In this document: positions 1-7,245 of the stretch, in pieces
Layout: every line of letters starts with the position of its first letter
Position numbering within the stretch: the stretch's first letter is position 1
DNA from: Acidobacteria bacterium UBA6911
GTDB taxonomy: Bacteria; Acidobacteriota; UBA6911
Assembly: GCA_002451015.1 (NCBI GenBank)
Contig: DKBB01000254.1
Span: 2,129 to 19,446 of the forward strand
Direction of reading: 5' to 3'
Length of the DNA: 17,318 bases
Made by a program: the position numbers and the translations under genes
Notes under the pieces: generated by a model
What the model was told of the DNA's origin: nothing
Databases searched by the model: none
Seen by the model: only the letters and a program-made list of their open reading frames with translations

Positions 1-177
1 CTGGGATTTAAATGCCAGGGGTGTTTGAACGGTCATATCAAGAAAGCCAAAAAATTCGGTGCAACTCCGGAAGAAATCAGCGAAACGATCGCCATTACCA
101 TGGGAGTGGCCGCTGCCTCCGTCGTGGATTTGACCGATATCGCCGCAGAACGACTGCAAATCAAGCATTTTGAATAA
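1..177 (+). CDS. AhpD/carboxymuconolactone decarboxylase-like protein, C-terminal part
   Basis: The window opens inside this gene; 58 residues and the TAA stop are visible in frame 1. The fragment carries a Cys-x-x-Cys-x3-His motif (CQGCLNGH, fragment residues 5-12) followed by a helix with the sequence GATPEEISETI. That is the core signature of the carboxymuconolactone decarboxylase/AhpD fold, in which the two cysteines act as a peroxidase-type or disulfide-reductase redox pair. A second stop codon follows immediately. The MFS gene begins within a few bases, so the two are probably co-transcribed. The true substrate cannot be told: the family includes AhpD-like antioxidant proteins and many uncharacterised members. 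The N-terminal part lies outside the window. Confidence 0.75.
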   Translation: MGFKCQGCLNGHIKKAKKFGATPEEISETIAITMGVAAASVVDLTDIAAERLQIKHFE

Positions 178-184
178 TAAATGC

Positions 185-1375
185 ATGTTATCTCAACGAT
201 CTCCGGAAGATTACAAAGTCGTTGCTTGTCTCTTCGCGATACTTTTCATCGGTGTCGCAGACAGCCAGATCCTTAGCCCTTTGCTGCCGCTTATCCAGGC
301 AGAAATCGGGAAATCATCGTCTGAAATGGGATTGTTATATACGGGTTACGCCATCTGCGCCGGTTTGTCCGTACTTGTCTGGGGACCTTTTTCCGATATC
401 TTCGGTCGTAGGAAAGGATTGCTCTACGGGCTTCTTCTTTTTTCCTCCGGTTCTGTTATCTCTTTTCTTGCTTCGGGATTCTCATCACTGCTTTGGGGCC
501 GAATCGTGACAGGAACTGGCGCCAGCATGCTGAGCCTGAACACCATTTCGTACGCGGCTGACTATTTTCCTTACAGTAAGCGCGGCTGGGCGATGGGGGT
601 TATATTTTCTTCCTATTTCGCTGCCTTGATACTCGGGATTCCCTTGGGGGCATGGATAGGAGAAATATTCGGCTGGAATGCGGTTTTCGGTGTCATGGGT
701 GGAGTGGCTTTGACCCTTTTGCTCTGCACAATGTACATATTGCCTAAATCCAGTCTTAATAAAGACTTCAATACCAGGATCACATTTACATCATTCGTCT
801 ACAGATATACGGGTTTTCTGAAAGAAAGGAATTCACTGGGGGCCCTGGCCTGCTCTTTTTTTGCGTCTGCAGGAATGATGGGATTTATTTCCTTCCTTGG
901 AAAGTGGCTCTTTGATTCTTTTTCCGTTACAAGCGGTAAAGCCGGACTTGTATTTCTTGTTTTCGGTACGGCGGCGGTTGTAACCTCTCCAATAGCCGGA
1001 ACCATCGCGGATCGAATAGGAAAACGGCTTCAATTCATAACCAGCAGCGTTATTCTCGCCCTGGCGCTCTCTTTTCTTCCCGTACAAACCTGGGGAGCTG
1101 GGTTGTTCGCACTTTTATTCTGCATCAGTGTATGCGCCGCTTTCCGTCAGGGCCCCCTGGAAGCGGTAATGACCGAAATTGTGCCCTCGGCATTCAGGGG
1201 TATGTTTATAGCCATGAAAAATTCTTTTTCTCAACTCGGGATAGGGCTGGCGACTCTTATTTCAGGCTTCTTATTTGAGAGGGAAGGGTATTGGGCGGTA
1301 TGTATCCTTTCGGCTTCAGCCCATATTCTGGCTGCTTCAGCCATGCTTCTTACTCTGAGAAAGAAAAATCTGTAA
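185..1375 (+). CDS. Major facilitator superfamily (MFS) transporter
   Basis: A protein of about 396 residues made almost entirely of hydrophobic helices, consistent with the 12-helix MFS fold in the inner membrane. The loop between helices 2 and 3 has the MFS motif A (WGPFSDIFGRRKG, about residues 66-78). An equivalent loop in the second half reads AGTIADRIGKR. Helix 1 has an acidic residue (VADSQILSPLLP), as is common in drug/H+ antiporters and sugar-efflux type carriers. ATG at 185 is preferred because it lies just after the upstream stop. A TTG at 170 in the same frame would overlap the preceding gene and add five residues; neither start has a clear ribosome-binding site. The substrate is unknown, and an efflux role is only a family-level guess. 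Confidence 0.85.
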   Translation: MLSQRSPEDYKVVACLFAILFIGVADSQILSPLLPLIQAEIGKSSSEMGLLYTGYAICAGLSVLVWGPFSDIFGRRKGLLYGLLLFSSGSVISFLASGFSSLLWGRIVTGTGASMLSLNTISYAADYFPYSKRGWAMGVIFSSYFAALILGIPLGAWIGEIFGWNAVFGVMGGVALTLLLCTMYILPKSSLNKDFNTRITFTSFVYRYTGFLKERNSLGALACSFFASAGMMGFISFLGKWLFDSFSVTSGKAGLVFLVFGTAAVVTSPIAGTIADRIGKRLQFITSSVILALALSFLPVQTWGAGLFALLFCISVCAAFRQGPLEAVMTEIVPSAFRGMFIAMKNSFSQLGIGLATLISGFLFEREGYWAVCILSASAHILAASAMLLTLRKKNL

Positions 1376-1441
1376 AGAAGGCAATCATAGGTCCCCGGAG
1401 AGACTGAGGAAGCATTGTTTTAAAATAAAGCAGAAAAATAC

Positions 1442-1470
1442 TTTAGTCCATGTCCGTATTTGGCTAGAAT
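1442..1470 (+). promoter_or_regulatory. Possible sigma70-type promoter for the solute-binding protein gene
   Basis: A TAGAAT -10-like hexamer (1465-1470, 5 of 6 consensus bases) is preceded by a weak -35-like TTTAGT (1442-1447) with an ideal 17-bp spacer. It lies in the 150-bp gap after the MFS gene and about 55 bp before the next start codon. No convincing terminator hairpin is visible in that gap. The -35 match is poor, so this is tentative. Confidence 0.35.
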
Positions 1471-1512
1471 ACAACGTGTCCTAGTAAATGGTCAGGCTCC
1501 TAAATTGCCCTT

Positions 1513-1520
1513 AAGGAGGT
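1513..1520 (+). promoter_or_regulatory. Ribosome-binding site that fixes a TTG start
   Basis: AAGGAGGT is a full-length Shine-Dalgarno match ending five bases before TTG 1526. No ATG is available at a suitable distance. The translated N-terminus from this TTG is a good lipoprotein signal peptide. Together these decide the start codon of the downstream gene. Confidence 0.8.
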
Positions 1521-1525
1521 AAGAG

Positions 1526-2680
1526 TTGCAACTAAAAAAATACATCATAGCGATTGTTATCCTGCTCGCCCTGGTAGCGATATTCGGGTGCGGCGAACCG
1601 AAAGAAAAACCCGTTCCGAACGCCATGCAAACCATAGAAAGGATCAAACAGATCCGCATCGGTACGGATGCCGTGCACCTGCCATTTGAATTCGGGCTGG
1701 ATACCGGTGTCCAGGGATACGATATCGATATTGGGATCGAGATAGCCAAGGATCTGGGCGTGGATGCCCGCTGGGTTAAAATATCTGGATACAATCACCT
1801 GCTTGAAGTATTGAAGAAGGGTGAAGTGGAGATGGTAATTTCCGCCATCGCAATCGACCCGAAGCACCAGGACGAATTCGCTTTCTCGCAGCCCTATTAC
1901 GCAAGCGATGACGGAATCGCGCGTCGATTCGACGACAACGAAATCAAGGATCTCGCCAGCTTGTCGGGGAAAACAGTCGGTGTCGGCGAGGGGCGGCCCG
2001 GCGACAGCTTCATGGCCACCCAGCAGACGGCGGCTGATGTTACGATCGTAAAATTCCCCAATCTGGATGACGCTCTCGGCGCCCTGAATCGGCGCGAACT
2101 GAATGCTGTTGTCGGCGACGAACAGATAATGGCTTTCAGCGGCTTTAAGAGCTACCGGAATGTAACGACGCATTCTTCCGATATGAATGAGTACCAGTAT
2201 GCGGTTGTGGTGCGAAAAAGCGATCAAGCACTTCTTGATTCCGTCAACAAGACGCTGGATCGGCTAAAGGAGTCCGGCGAGTTGGAAGCCATGCAGAAAA
2301 AATGGTTCCAGGATGTGCTGGTTCAGGCTAAAGCGGAGCTCGAGAAGCACGAAGAGGAAGAAGCCCTTAGACGATCGCCTAAACAGATTAATGTTAGAAT
2401 CAATAAAATCAGCGGCCCCTTTAAGATGGATGGTCTGGACGGATTCGTGCTTGTTATGCAGGGATCGGGTGGGATATTCAAGTCTACGCCGATCTTGACG
2501 GAAGGCAACAGGGGGAACTGCAAATTCAACAATCCGATTCCTCCCGGCGATTATAAGCTGGATATGATGAGCATCTTCCGGACCGCGGCCACCGTAACCG
2601 TGCAGGAATTTCCCAAAACGACGCTGTCCATGGAGATTAATGTGTCGGATAAGGAAGGTATTTCAATCGAAGTAAAATAA
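1526..2680 (+). CDS. Family-3 extracellular solute-binding lipoprotein with extra C-terminal domain
   Basis: The protein has 384 residues. It starts with a basic residue pair and a hydrophobic signal ending in a lipobox-like IFGC with Cys22, so it is probably lipid-anchored. Residues about 38-262 match the bacterial family-3 solute-binding fold (amino-acid or small-organic-acid binding, two-lobed periplasmic protein). Visible marks are GYDIDIGIEIAKDLG (64-78), AIAIDPKHQDEFAFSQPYY (107-125) and LSGKTVGVGEG (146-156). Ordinary members end near 260-280 residues. Here a charged helix (about 263-285) leads to a further 100-residue beta-rich region of unknown function. No ABC permease or ATPase is adjacent, so transport is not supported by context; it could be a sensor or an orphan binding protein. 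The HtrA gene follows after 48 bp. Confidence 0.8.
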   Translation: MQLKKYIIAIVILLALVAIFGCGEPKEKPVPNAMQTIERIKQIRIGTDAVHLPFEFGLDTGVQGYDIDIGIEIAKDLGVDARWVKISGYNHLLEVLKKGEVEMVISAIAIDPKHQDEFAFSQPYYASDDGIARRFDDNEIKDLASLSGKTVGVGEGRPGDSFMATQQTAADVTIVKFPNLDDALGALNRRELNAVVGDEQIMAFSGFKSYRNVTTHSSDMNEYQYAVVVRKSDQALLDSVNKTLDRLKESGELEAMQKKWFQDVLVQAKAELEKHEEEEALRRSPKQINVRINKISGPFKMDGLDGFVLVMQGSGGIFKSTPILTEGNRGNCKFNNPIPPGDYKLDMMSIFRTAATVTVQEFPKTTLSMEINVSDKEGISIEVK

Positions 2681-2728
2681 GCCTTATGTAAGGTTTTCAG
2701 AACCATGCAGTGAACCTGGTCGGTATTG

Positions 2729-3898
2729 ATGCTGAAGCACCCGGTACGCACCATACTTATAACAATTCTACTTACAAGTGCGGTTACCTCTGCCGCCCTT
2801 AAATGTGGAATTGTGCCTGGATACGACAAACGGGAAGTGTCCAGACCCGCCTTCGCGGCGGACCCCCTCAAGCATCCGGAGTTAACCAGCGACGAAGAGA
2901 TAAACGTAAACGTATACAACACGGTCAGTCCGGGTGTCGTCAATATTACAAAGACTGTCGTTGAATACGACTTCTTCTTTTCTCCGGTAGCCATGGAAGG
3001 TTCCGGAAGCGGCTGTGTTCTGGACCGGAAGGGTAACGTTTTAACCAACTACCACGTCATTGAATCCGCAGACAGGCTGGAAGTATCCCTGCCTGACAGA
3101 TCCAAATTTCACGCGGAAATAATAGGTGTGGACCGCCAGAACGACCTTGCTATCATTCGGTTGATAGATGCTCCCGAGGAGAAACTGCACCCGATATCTT
3201 TTGGCGACTCCGATGCATTGAATGTAGGGCAGAAGGTTCTGGCAATCGGAAATCCCCTGGGTCTTCAAAATACCCTGACAGTTGGTATCATAAGTTCTCT
3301 TGGGAGAAGAATACAGGCCGAAAGCGGAGATCTGGTCGATAACGTCATCCAGACGGACGCCGCCATCAATCCCGGGAATTCAGGAGGGCCGCTTTTAAAT
3401 ATCGCGGGTGAAATGATCGGAATCAACACTTCCATTTTTACCATCAGAGGCGGGGGAAATATCGGGATCGGATTTGCCATTCCCTCCAATACGATTCGAA
3501 GAGTGGCGGCCGATTTGATTCAATATGGACGTGTCCTGCGTCCGTGGTTCGGAGTGGAAGGGTACCCTCTTTACAAGGAACTGGCTTACGATCTCGACCT
3601 GCCGGTTGAAAAAGGACTCCTTGTCGTCAGGGTCTACGCCGGCAGTTCGGCTGAGAAAGCCGGGATCCGGGGAGCAAATAAACTAATACGTCTGTTCAAC
3701 GTTCGGATTCCTGCCGGCGGCGATATTATCACGGAAATCGACGGACATCCAATTTCGTCAGATAAAGAAATACGCCTGGTACTTGAGCCCAGACGTCCGG
3801 GAGATGTCGTACAGATCACACTGTATCGCAACGGCGCAAGGATGACGGAAACGGTTACTCTGGTAGAGCCTCCGCGCGGACGTTCATTTCGTTTCTAG
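2729..3898 (+). CDS. HtrA/Deg-family trypsin-like serine protease with one PDZ domain
   Basis: An envelope serine endopeptidase that degrades or cleaves misfolded exported proteins. The chymotrypsin-fold triad is visible, numbering from TTG 2726: His110 (LTNYHVI), Asp140 (RQNDLAIIRL) and Ser219 (NPGNSGGPL). One PDZ domain covers about residues 270-380, with GGDIITEIDG and VLEPRRPGDVVQITL as typical marks. The N-terminus has one hydrophobic segment (about 8-24) acting as signal peptide or membrane anchor, so it resembles DegS-like or single-PDZ Deg proteases, not the two-PDZ DegP. The start is ATG 2729; a TTG directly before it (2726) would add one residue. There is no strong ribosome-binding site. 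It probably shares a transcript with the preceding binding protein. Confidence 0.9.
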   Translation: MLKHPVRTILITILLTSAVTSAALKCGIVPGYDKREVSRPAFAADPLKHPELTSDEEINVNVYNTVSPGVVNITKTVVEYDFFFSPVAMEGSGSGCVLDRKGNVLTNYHVIESADRLEVSLPDRSKFHAEIIGVDRQNDLAIIRLIDAPEEKLHPISFGDSDALNVGQKVLAIGNPLGLQNTLTVGIISSLGRRIQAESGDLVDNVIQTDAAINPGNSGGPLLNIAGEMIGINTSIFTIRGGGNIGIGFAIPSNTIRRVAADLIQYGRVLRPWFGVEGYPLYKELAYDLDLPVEKGLLVVRVYAGSSAEKAGIRGANKLIRLFNVRIPAGGDIITEIDGHPISSDKEIRLVLEPRRPGDVVQITLYRNGARMTETVTLVEPPRGRSFRF

Positions 3899-4125
3899 CC
3901 TGTTCTGACCATGGAATCATTCAGACTGCATGAGGAACCCACATGCGATTTCCCATGACATTGGAGGACGTGGGGTGCCGCCCAGATAATATACGGACAG
4001 CGGTTTATATAATCATTAAAAACCGGGAAAACAATTCCGCTGTTTTTCATTGCCGGATGGATTAGCGGCGCAATAAATTTATTCCATTATTATCATATCT
4101 GAACCATAGAAAGCGGACTTTCTTC
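3899..4125 (+). other. Intergenic gap with nested inverted repeats
   Basis: No gene is visible in these 227 bases. Two overlapping inverted repeats occur: CGGTTT (4001-4006) with AAACCG (4020-4025), and ACAGCGG (3997-4003) with CCGCTGT (4037-4043), the latter followed by TTTT. The second could act as a weak terminator for the HtrA transcript, and the two pairings exclude each other. A possible promoter for the next gene is TTGCCG (4050-4055), a 17-bp spacer and ATAAAT (4073-4078). All of these are tentative. Confidence 0.3.
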
Positions 4126-5178
4126 ATGGCCGACAGAAACAGGTTTCCAGCCGTTGTTCTTTACATCGCATTAGTTTTTTTTACAGCCGCCGTCGCTTAT
4201 CCGGAGGAGGATGCACAGATTGTGAAACTGGGCGACGATATTTTTGCAAGAATCGTCAATCCTAACGGAAACGCGGTAGGCAATGCAGGTTTTATCGTTC
4301 TGGAACAGGGTGTACTAGTTTTTGATACACATTTTACTCCGGAAGCCGGACAGCAACTTCTGCAGGATATCCGTTCAATAACGTCCAAACCGGTCCGCTA
4401 CATCGTCAACAGTCATTATCATCCCGATCATACACACGGAAACCAGGCATTTCCCGGAGCCCATATAATTGCCATAAAGAAAACGCGGGAAGATATTCTA
4501 GGAAAAGATCTCCCTTCTCTAAATCGGACAATCAGAGTTACAGAGTCCCAATTGGACGGAATGCGGGAAAAATCCTCGAAAGAAACCAATACAGGTAGAC
4601 GCGATGCCCTTAAACAACAAATCCAAACACGCCAAGACTATCTGTCTACCTTGTCGCAACTTAAGATTACCTTGCCGGTTGTCGTTCCTGAAAACTATAT
4701 GTTGATACAGGACGGCTCAAAGGAGGTAAGGCTTCAGTTCCTGGGTCCGGGACATACCGATGCCGACACGATTCTGTACATTCCTTCCGATAGGATCGTT
4801 TTCTGCGGCGATCTTTTTTTCAAAAATGCGATTCCTAACATTCAGGACGCGAATATATTAAAGTGGATGGATACTTTGAAGATGATCCTGGAATTGGACG
4901 CGGACCGGTTTGTTCCGGGCCACGGGATTGTGGGCAATCGTCGTGATGTAGAAAGATTTCTCGCCTATTTCGAACAGCTCCGGGCTATAGTGGAACCGTT
5001 CGTTCTGGGAGGCTACAGCGTAGAAAAGGCGATGCAGGACATTCAGGTGCCGGCGCAATATTCCAGATACCGTTTTATGAATTTTTTCACTGCAAATGTC
5101 CAGAAAATGTACGCTGAGTTGAAACAGGTACAGCTTTTATCCATTCCTATTGAAGGACCGAAAAAACCGAAGAATTGA
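4126..5178 (+). CDS. Exported metallo-beta-lactamase-fold hydrolase
   Basis: A 350-residue protein with an N-terminal signal peptide (hydrophobic stretch about 8-24, ending AVAYPEE), so it acts outside the cytoplasm. The metal-binding set of the MBL superfamily is complete: HYHPDH (His97, His99, Asp101, His102), His210 (GPGHTDADT), Asp229 (FCGDLFF) and His266 (VPGHG). It should bind two zinc-like ions and hydrolyse an ester, lactam or related bond. Between the first motif and His210 lies a charged helical insert (about 130-180) that looks like a coiled coil and is not part of the minimal fold. The superfamily covers beta-lactamases, lactonases, sulfatases and quinoprotein-associated hydrolases, so no substrate is assigned. 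It appears to stand alone between two gaps. Confidence 0.85.
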   Translation: MADRNRFPAVVLYIALVFFTAAVAYPEEDAQIVKLGDDIFARIVNPNGNAVGNAGFIVLEQGVLVFDTHFTPEAGQQLLQDIRSITSKPVRYIVNSHYHPDHTHGNQAFPGAHIIAIKKTREDILGKDLPSLNRTIRVTESQLDGMREKSSKETNTGRRDALKQQIQTRQDYLSTLSQLKITLPVVVPENYMLIQDGSKEVRLQFLGPGHTDADTILYIPSDRIVFCGDLFFKNAIPNIQDANILKWMDTLKMILELDADRFVPGHGIVGNRRDVERFLAYFEQLRAIVEPFVLGGYSVEKAMQDIQVPAQYSRYRFMNFFTANVQKMYAELKQVQLLSIPIEGPKKPKN

Positions 5179-5268
5179 TAAGGGAAAACCGAAGGATCAG
5201 CCTAAAACCCCTTACTCGATTTTAATGCGGATATCTTAGATTTTGAATAATATTATGCAGGTTAAGCA

Positions 5269-6033
5269 ATGAACGAACAATCCCAAACCAAGAATGTTTG
5301 CCCGAAATGCAACGGTTCCGGATGGGAACCTGCCGGGGATGGAAGCGGGGTCCGACGCTGCGGCTGTATGGAATCCTCAAGGATGGAACGCATGCTCGCG
5401 GATGCGAGGATACCCAAACGCTACGAACATTGTGATCTGGAATCATACCTGACATCAGGGGATCCATCGCAAAAAACGGCAAAAAAATACGTTCAAAGCT
5501 TTTTGGACAAGTATCCGATAGTCGATGTAGGCTTACTTCTTATGGGTACGTGTGGTGTTGGTAAGACGCACCTTGCAGTCGCGTTATTAAAAGGTGTGAT
5601 TATCGAGAAAGGTGACAGTGGTCTTTTTTACGATTTTCGCGATCTCCTGCGGGAAATTCAGGCAAGCTGGAATTCCGTTTCCCGAACTTCGGAACTGGAG
5701 GTTCTGCAGCCGGTGCTTGACGCGAAAGTTCTTGTCCTGGATGAACTGGGCGCGAACAAGCCGACAGACTGGGTACGCGACACAATCGCTCATATTATCA
5801 ATTGCCGTTACAACGACAAGAAACTGACCATATTTACTTCAAATTTCCTGGATGCCGCGCCGAATCAACGGGAGGAAACCTTAACGGACCGTATAGGAAT
5901 ACGCCTTAGATCCAGGCTGTACGAGATGTGCAGGAGTATCGAAATCGAGGGAAAAGATTTTCGCAAAGAAGTGAAGAGTGCCAAGAGTCGTTTCAATACC
6001 GAAATCCCGGATTTCGGGATTTCGGGACGATGA
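5269..6033 (+). CDS. DnaC/IstB-type AAA+ ATPase with N-terminal zinc motif (helicase-loader-like)
   Basis: A 254-residue cytoplasmic ATPase. The N-terminus has a four-cysteine motif (Cys11, Cys14, Cys31, Cys33) that probably binds zinc. It is followed by an AAA+ domain: Walker A GTCGVGKTH (93-101), Walker B VLVLDELG (154-161), sensor-1 like TSN (190-192) and an arginine-finger region (RIGIRLRSRL). This layout is that of DnaC/DnaI/IstB-type proteins, which load replicative helicase or assist transposases. No transposase (istA) is adjacent, so a chromosomal helicase-loader-like role is more likely than an insertion-sequence helper. The start is ATG 5269 after a 90-bp gap without a strong Shine-Dalgarno site. 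The last codons contain a perfect inverted repeat (6002-6009/6015-6022). The gene runs head-on into selD. Confidence 0.8.
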   Translation: MNEQSQTKNVCPKCNGSGWEPAGDGSGVRRCGCMESSRMERMLADARIPKRYEHCDLESYLTSGDPSQKTAKKYVQSFLDKYPIVDVGLLLMGTCGVGKTHLAVALLKGVIIEKGDSGLFYDFRDLLREIQASWNSVSRTSELEVLQPVLDAKVLVLDELGANKPTDWVRDTIAHIINCRYNDKKLTIFTSNFLDAAPNQREETLTDRIGIRLRSRLYEMCRSIEIEGKDFRKEVKSAKSRFNTEIPDFGISGR

Positions 6034-6095
6034 AAAATTTGCCCTTGGTCGCAGTCACTGTTCAGGTCGCAGCTCATCTTTAAGGTACGCGCACG

Positions 6096-7148
6096 TTACG
6101 TTACTTCCAGAAGCGGTGAAGTTTTTTCAATCGCTTCCCCAATACGCATACAAGAACACCCCTTTTCAGAAAGCAGGTCGCAAGCTGCGTCAGCGTAATT
6201 AGAATCGACAGCAACCAGAAGACCCCCCGATGTCTGAGGATCAAACAATATCTGCTGTATTTCGTCCGGGACTTTCGATGAAAAATGCAGGCAATCGCCT
6301 ATAAATTCCCGGTTTTTTGCCAATCCTCCGGCAAGGAAACCTTTTCGGGCGCATTCGAGCGAACCTTCCAGAAATTCGAAACGCTTATGGTTGAAACGCA
6401 GGCTGACGCGGCTGGCTGTTGCCATTTCCCATGCATGGCCCATGAAACCGAAGCCTGTTATGTCCGTAGCGGAATGAATCGCCCGTTCCAGTGTCTTCAA
6501 TGCGTCCGCTGCGTCGCGGTTTAAGAGACACATGGTTTCCGTGGCGGCCTCCACCCATTTTGACTTTGCTTTTCCCGACCGAATTGCGGTTGCGATCAAA
6601 CCGGTTCCAAGGGGCTTAGTCAGCAGAAGAACGTCTCCGGGCCTAGCCCCGTCGTTGCTCCACACCTGTGCAGGGTTAACCGTACCTGTTACCGAATATC
6701 CGAATTTGATATCGGAATCGCGAATCGTGTGGCCTCCGACGACGATACAGTTCGCCTCCATCATTTTTTCTATACCGCCGGCGAGAATTTGTTCCAGAAC
6801 ATCAGGATCCCCGTTTTCCGGATAACAGACGAGTGTAAGGGCGGTCATGGGCTGTCCTCCCATGGCGTAGACGTCGGAAAGGGCATTGGCAGCCGCAATC
6901 TGGCCGAAAAGATAGGGATCATCCACTATAGGGGTAAAAAAATCAGCTGTTTGAACCAATGCGAGGTTTTCTGCGATAAGGAAAACAGCGGCATCATCCT
7001 TGTTGGCGAAACCTACCAGAAGGCGGTTGTCTTCCTGGCGAGGCAGTTTGGATAATATTCTGTCCAGCACCGCCGGACTCATTTTGCTCGCTCATCCCGC
7101 CGCACTGCTTGCTTGAGTCAGTCTGCGCTTGTCCAAATCGTTTTTCAT
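6096..7148 (-). CDS. selD: Selenide, water dikinase (selenophosphate synthetase), selenocysteine-containing
   Basis: SelD makes selenophosphate from selenide and ATP, the selenium donor for selenocysteine and 2-selenouridine. The 350-residue product starts at ATG 7148 and is read through an in-frame TGA (7092-7094) as selenocysteine 19. The N-terminus then reads RRLTQASSAAG-U-ASKMSP. This aligns with E. coli RLTQYSHGAGCGCKISP so that Sec19 replaces catalytic Cys17 and Lys22 matches Lys20. Further family marks are DDAAV (51-55), QTADFFTPIVDDPYLFG (66-82), ANALSDVYAMGG (87-98) and GGHTI (138-142). Starting at the internal Met (7082) would give 328 residues without the active site. The second cysteine of the usual GCGC is Ser here. 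The ribosome-binding site is weak. It lies 97 bp after ssb, possibly on the same transcript. Confidence 0.92.
7062..7094 (-). promoter_or_regulatory. Sec codon (UGA) and putative bacterial SECIS hairpin in selD
   Basis: On the minus strand TGA (7094-7092) is followed by 13 nt and then a stem GUCCGG (7078-7073) pairing with CUGGAC (7067-7062), including one G-U pair. The loop is CGGUG (7072-7068). The UGA-to-loop distance is 19 nt and a G occupies one of the first two loop positions. Both fit what is known of bacterial SECIS elements recognised by SelB. The stem is short, so the folding is a by-eye proposal. Confidence 0.65.
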
Positions 7149-7245
7149 ATCCGTTTCCGGTATCCGGGCGTCGCTTGCACTTTAAAATACGCACATTTTT
7201 CCGGGAAACTAGATTCCGATTGAAAGGAATCATTCGAAAGAAGTT
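7149..7245 (-). other. ssb-selD intergenic spacer with small inverted repeat
   Basis: A 97-bp spacer downstream of ssb. It holds a perfect 6-bp inverted repeat (7212-7217 with 7226-7231, 8-nt loop) just after the ssb stop. There is no U-run on the minus strand, so it is not a convincing intrinsic terminator and readthrough into selD is plausible. I see no clear promoter. Confidence 0.3.

Noticed and set aside
1532..2227. 231-codon open frame on the minus strand
   Set aside because: It is antisense to the solute-binding protein, has no recognisable domains, and the plus-strand frame has a perfect ribosome-binding site and family motifs.
2551..3048. 165-codon minus-strand open frame spanning the binding protein/HtrA junction
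   Set aside because: It overlaps two well-supported genes and the translation shows no family features.
7080..7082. Start of selD at the internal Met codon (328-residue product)
   Set aside because: It omits the conserved SelD N-terminus and active site, which are present in frame upstream once the UGA is read as Sec.
7092..7094. selD as a pseudogene with a nonsense mutation
   Set aside because: The TGA lies precisely at the catalytic Cys codon, flanking sequence on both sides is conserved, the rest of the gene is intact and a SECIS-like hairpin follows.
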